A program made the position numbers and the translations under genes. A DNA stretch of 44,885 nucleotides from Methanobacteriota archaeon (lineage in GTDB: Archaea; Thermoplasmatota; E2; DHVEG-1), in the NCBI GenBank assembly GCA_026394495.1, contig JAPKYE010000075.1, positions 1-44,885 on the forward strand, written 5' to 3'. This document shows, in pieces, positions 42,746-44,885 of the stretch. Numbering within the stretch: position 1 is the stretch's first letter; every line of letters begins with the position of its first letter. The notes beneath the pieces are model-generated. The model did no database searches, was not told the origin of the DNA, and saw only the letters and a program-made list of their open reading frames with translations.

Positions 42746-42782
42746 TATAAATACAGGATTCTCTTCGCAATATATAAGAGAA
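42746..42782 (+). promoter_or_regulatory. TATA box and inverted repeat before the PAS/coiled-coil gene
   Basis: TATAAATA (42746-42753) predicts a start near 42775. The inverted repeat TTCTCTT (42759-42765) and AAGAGAA (42776-42782) with a 10-base spacer overlaps that start, in a repressor-like position. Confidence 0.35.
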
Positions 42783-42831
42783 GCCAGCGTATATCAAAGA
42801 AAGGAAAAGTTTGGGGTGAGGGTAAAATACT

Positions 42832-44885
42832 ATGAGAGATGATTCTGAACACGAAGAGAATACGGATGTGGAAAAAGGAGAAAAAAATCCTGCCCCTGTT
42901 TTTATCACAAATAAAAAAGGGAAAGTTATCGATGTCAATGATGCGTTCTGCGAAATAGTAGGATGCTATCAAGAAGAAATTCTTGGAGCACTTCTTCAGG
43001 AAGCGAAATTTCTCACCCAAGATACACAAAAGCAGGTCATGTACCGGCAGGTTGCAAAACTTATTGGAAAAGAAACACCATTTTACACGTTAGACGTAAA
43101 AACACGTACGGGAAACATCATCTCGCTCGAAATCGATACCAAACCTTATGTAAAAAATGGACAGATTACTGGTGAAATAAGTGTGATTCGAAGAATCAGA
43201 AACACGATACCGGTTAAAGAAAAAATCATTCAACCAGAATCGATGATGAGAACAGAAACAAAACAGAAGGCAGATGATGATCGGGATATTCATGCGTTAG
43301 AAAAAGATCGTACATCGTTTCAGATTAGACGATTGAAAACAGAACTCGAAGATAAATCTGCTGAAACGGAAAGATATCGGCAGAAAATATGTGAGATAAC
43401 TGAACAACAGCATGAAGATCAAACAGGGTTAGATGATAAAATGAATGAACTTCGCCTGCTGCGAAGTGAATTTGATAGTAACGAAAAAGAAACTGAAAGA
43501 CATAAACAAGAATTGATACATCTGCAGGAAGCACTTCGTAAGAACGAAATGCTTTTAAACGAAAAAAATACCGAGATTTTCGAATTAAAAAAAGACGGTG
43601 AAAAAAAGAAACTGGAGGTAAAGGGGATCGAAAAGGAATTTTCTGAATTGAGAGAAACTTTAGCTTCTCGTTATATTCATCTTGAACAAGTAACTCGTGA
43701 GACGGAACAAATCAAAAATGAAATAACTAAAAAAGGACAAGAATTGCGTATTAAAGATGATACAATAGATAAACTCGCTAAGGAAATAGAGAACGAACGA
43801 AATGAACATGAAACACTTGCTATACATCTTACAGAAAGAACAAGTGATATTGATCAAATAAAACAGGAATTGAAATGTAATAATGACGAGTTACAACTAA
43901 AAACGCAAGAAATTGTTTCATTGCAAAGAGAACTTGTTGAAAAACAAGAACAAATAAAATCAGTAGGAACACAGCTTGAGAAACGAAATAGTGCTATTGA
44001 AGAAATTAACCATGAGATTACAGATAAAACAATTACGATTGAGGAACTTCAGATAGAAGTAAGAGCTCTACAGCATGAACTCCAAAGAAGAATTCAGGAT
44101 ATCGATGTTAAGATAAAGGAGCTGGATTCAAAAGAACAAAGCATTCATGAATTACAAGGTAAACTTAATGAAATTCAGGAAATTAATTTTGTTAAGAACG
44201 AAGAACTGGAGAAAATTAGAGAAGAACTGAAAATTGAACAATTAGAACTCGTGTACAAGGATACAGAATTACATCGTATTAAAGAGGAAGTAGAACAGGA
44301 AAAAAACAATAATGAATATACAAAAAAAGAGTTTGAAGAAACGAAGAAAGAACTTGTGCAATCAAAGGTAGAACTCGAAGAAAGAGCGCAGGAGATTAAT
44401 CGATTTCAACAGGAGTTAAACACTCAAAAAGATGAGCTTGAATTATTGAATGAGGATGTACATACAAGAAATACTCTTATTGAAGAAATAAAAAAGCATT
44501 TTACTGAGAATCAAACAACTCTCAAAGAACAAACAATGATTATCGATAATCTGGAAAAAGAACTAGAGAGAAAACAGGATGATTCACAAATCCTTAGTGA
44601 ACAAATTTCTCAAAAAGAAAAAGAAATACTGGGTCTGAAAGAAGAACTCATTGATCGAATAAATGATCTTCAATACAGAAGCAATGAACTTAATCTGACA
44701 AAAGAACAAATGGGTGAACTAGAGCAAAAGTTCAATGATCAACAAGAACAAATCACACAACTCCAACACACACTCCACACAAGAAACCAAATACTCCAAC
44801 AACTCGAAAACCAACTACAAAACAACCAAACCACCATCACCACACAAACACAAAACATAGACCAACTACAAACACAACTACAACA
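42832..44885 (+). CDS. PAS-domain protein with very long coiled coil, 3' end cut by window edge
   Basis: The frame is open from ATG 42832 (684 codons so far). A PAS domain spans about residues 22-125: VFITNKKGKVIDVNDAFCEI, then a segment with YTLDVKTRTGNIISLEIDTK and GEISVIRRI. From about 150 onward it is an unbroken charged coiled coil with recurring E-L-x-x-K/Q/R heptads; no kinase, HAMP or transmembrane segment is seen. PAS domains sense redox, oxygen, light or ligands. The last 40 codons (from about 44750) switch to a Gln/Thr/Asn-rich sequence with C- and A-ending codons and few Gs. GGTGAGGG lies 13-20 bases before the ATG. It may act as a cytoplasmic filament or scaffold with sensory input. 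Confidence 0.75.
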   Translation, partial: MRDDSEHEENTDVEKGEKNPAPVFITNKKGKVIDVNDAFCEIVGCYQEEILGALLQEAKFLTQDTQKQVMYRQVAKLIGKETPFYTLDVKTRTGNIISLEIDTKPYVKNGQITGEISVIRRIRNTIPVKEKIIQPESMMRTETKQKADDDRDIHALEKDRTSFQIRRLKTELEDKSAETERYRQKICEITEQQHEDQTGLDDKMNELRLLRSEFDSNEKETERHKQELIHLQEALRKNEMLLNEKNTEIFELKKDGEKKKLEVKGIEKEFSELRETLASRYIHLEQVTRETEQIKNEITKKGQELRIKDDTIDKLAKEIENERNEHETLAIHLTERTSDIDQIKQELKCNNDELQLKTQEIVSLQRELVEKQEQIKSVGTQLEKRNSAIEEINHEITDKTITIEELQIEVRALQHELQRRIQDIDVKIKELDSKEQSIHELQGKLNEIQEINFVKNEELEKIREELKIEQLELVYKDTELHRIKEEVEQEKNNNEYTKKEFEETKKELVQSKVELEERAQEINRFQQELNTQKDELELLNEDVHTRNTLIEEIKKHFTENQTTLKEQTMIIDNLEKELERKQDDSQILSEQISQKEKEILGLKEELIDRINDLQYRSNELNLTKEQMGELEQKFNDQQEQITQLQHTLHTRNQILQQLENQLQNNQTTITTQTQNIDQLQTQLQ

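Noticed and set aside
1-44885. tRNA, rRNA, insertion sequences, CRISPR arrays
   Set aside because: Intergenic stretches were read for cloverleaf ends, rRNA-like blocks, terminal inverted repeats with transposase frames, and spaced repeats; none was seen.

Overview
The window is archaeal. It carries Alba chromatin protein, a homomeric archaeal NAC, an NreA-family repair protein, an SbcD-related archaeal phosphoesterase, an Lhr-type helicase and an archaeal-type glutamate synthase FMN domain. Leaders are AT-rich with TATA-like boxes and no bacterial -35/-10 promoters. PKD/DUF2341 surface proteins, two ferredoxin-linked transhydrogenase loci, a PEPCK-like protein and no visible aerobic respiratory genes suggest an anaerobic euryarchaeon, most plausibly Thermoplasmatota-like. 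The phylum call is inference.

Layout. 1-8124 (minus) is a cell-surface block: a truncated secreted Asp-box beta-propeller, a triple winged-helix regulator with a small membrane partner, and two large PKD-type surface proteins anchored by a C-terminal helix. Two of the surface genes share a duplicated upstream cassette. 8328-12531 (minus) holds information-processing genes: Lhr helicase, Alba, a small acidic protein and a winged-helix regulator. 12632-21633 is a nitrogen-assimilation and redox block: glnA, then an operon of NuoE-like, NuoF-GltD fusion, NuoG-like and GltB-like FMN protein, divergent from gdhA. 21757-27756 (plus) has a receiver/PPDK-N-type protein, a ribbon-helix-helix protein and nfnAB. 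27972-36060 mixes a secreted protein, pyrG, a 58-residue membrane protein, a RelE-type toxin-antitoxin pair, a PEPCK-like protein, an HNH-like relic, a phosphoesterase and the NAD(P)HX repair enzyme. 36128-39365 (plus) is a gene string: nac, DUF167, Toprim, nreA, radical SAM. 39818-44885 (plus) holds a signal peptidase with a large membrane extension, a PRC-barrel coiled-coil protein and a PAS/coiled-coil protein that runs off the window.

How the genes fit together. The NuoE / NuoF-GltD / NuoG-like set matches the architecture of the Sporomusa-type electron-bifurcating transhydrogenase (Stn) and lacks a hydrogenase H-cluster domain. It is followed after 19 bases by a GltB-like FMN domain, and glnA and gdhA flank the group. 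This suggests that a bifurcating NADH/NADPH/ferredoxin module feeds glutamate synthesis. A second, classical NfnAB transhydrogenase lies about 5.5 kb away. This pairing is the strongest candidate for an undescribed system here. Secondary candidates are the PRC-barrel/coiled-coil plus PAS/coiled-coil locus beside the extended signal peptidase, and the receiver-PPDK_N protein. All homology statements come from reading motifs by eye; no searches were run.
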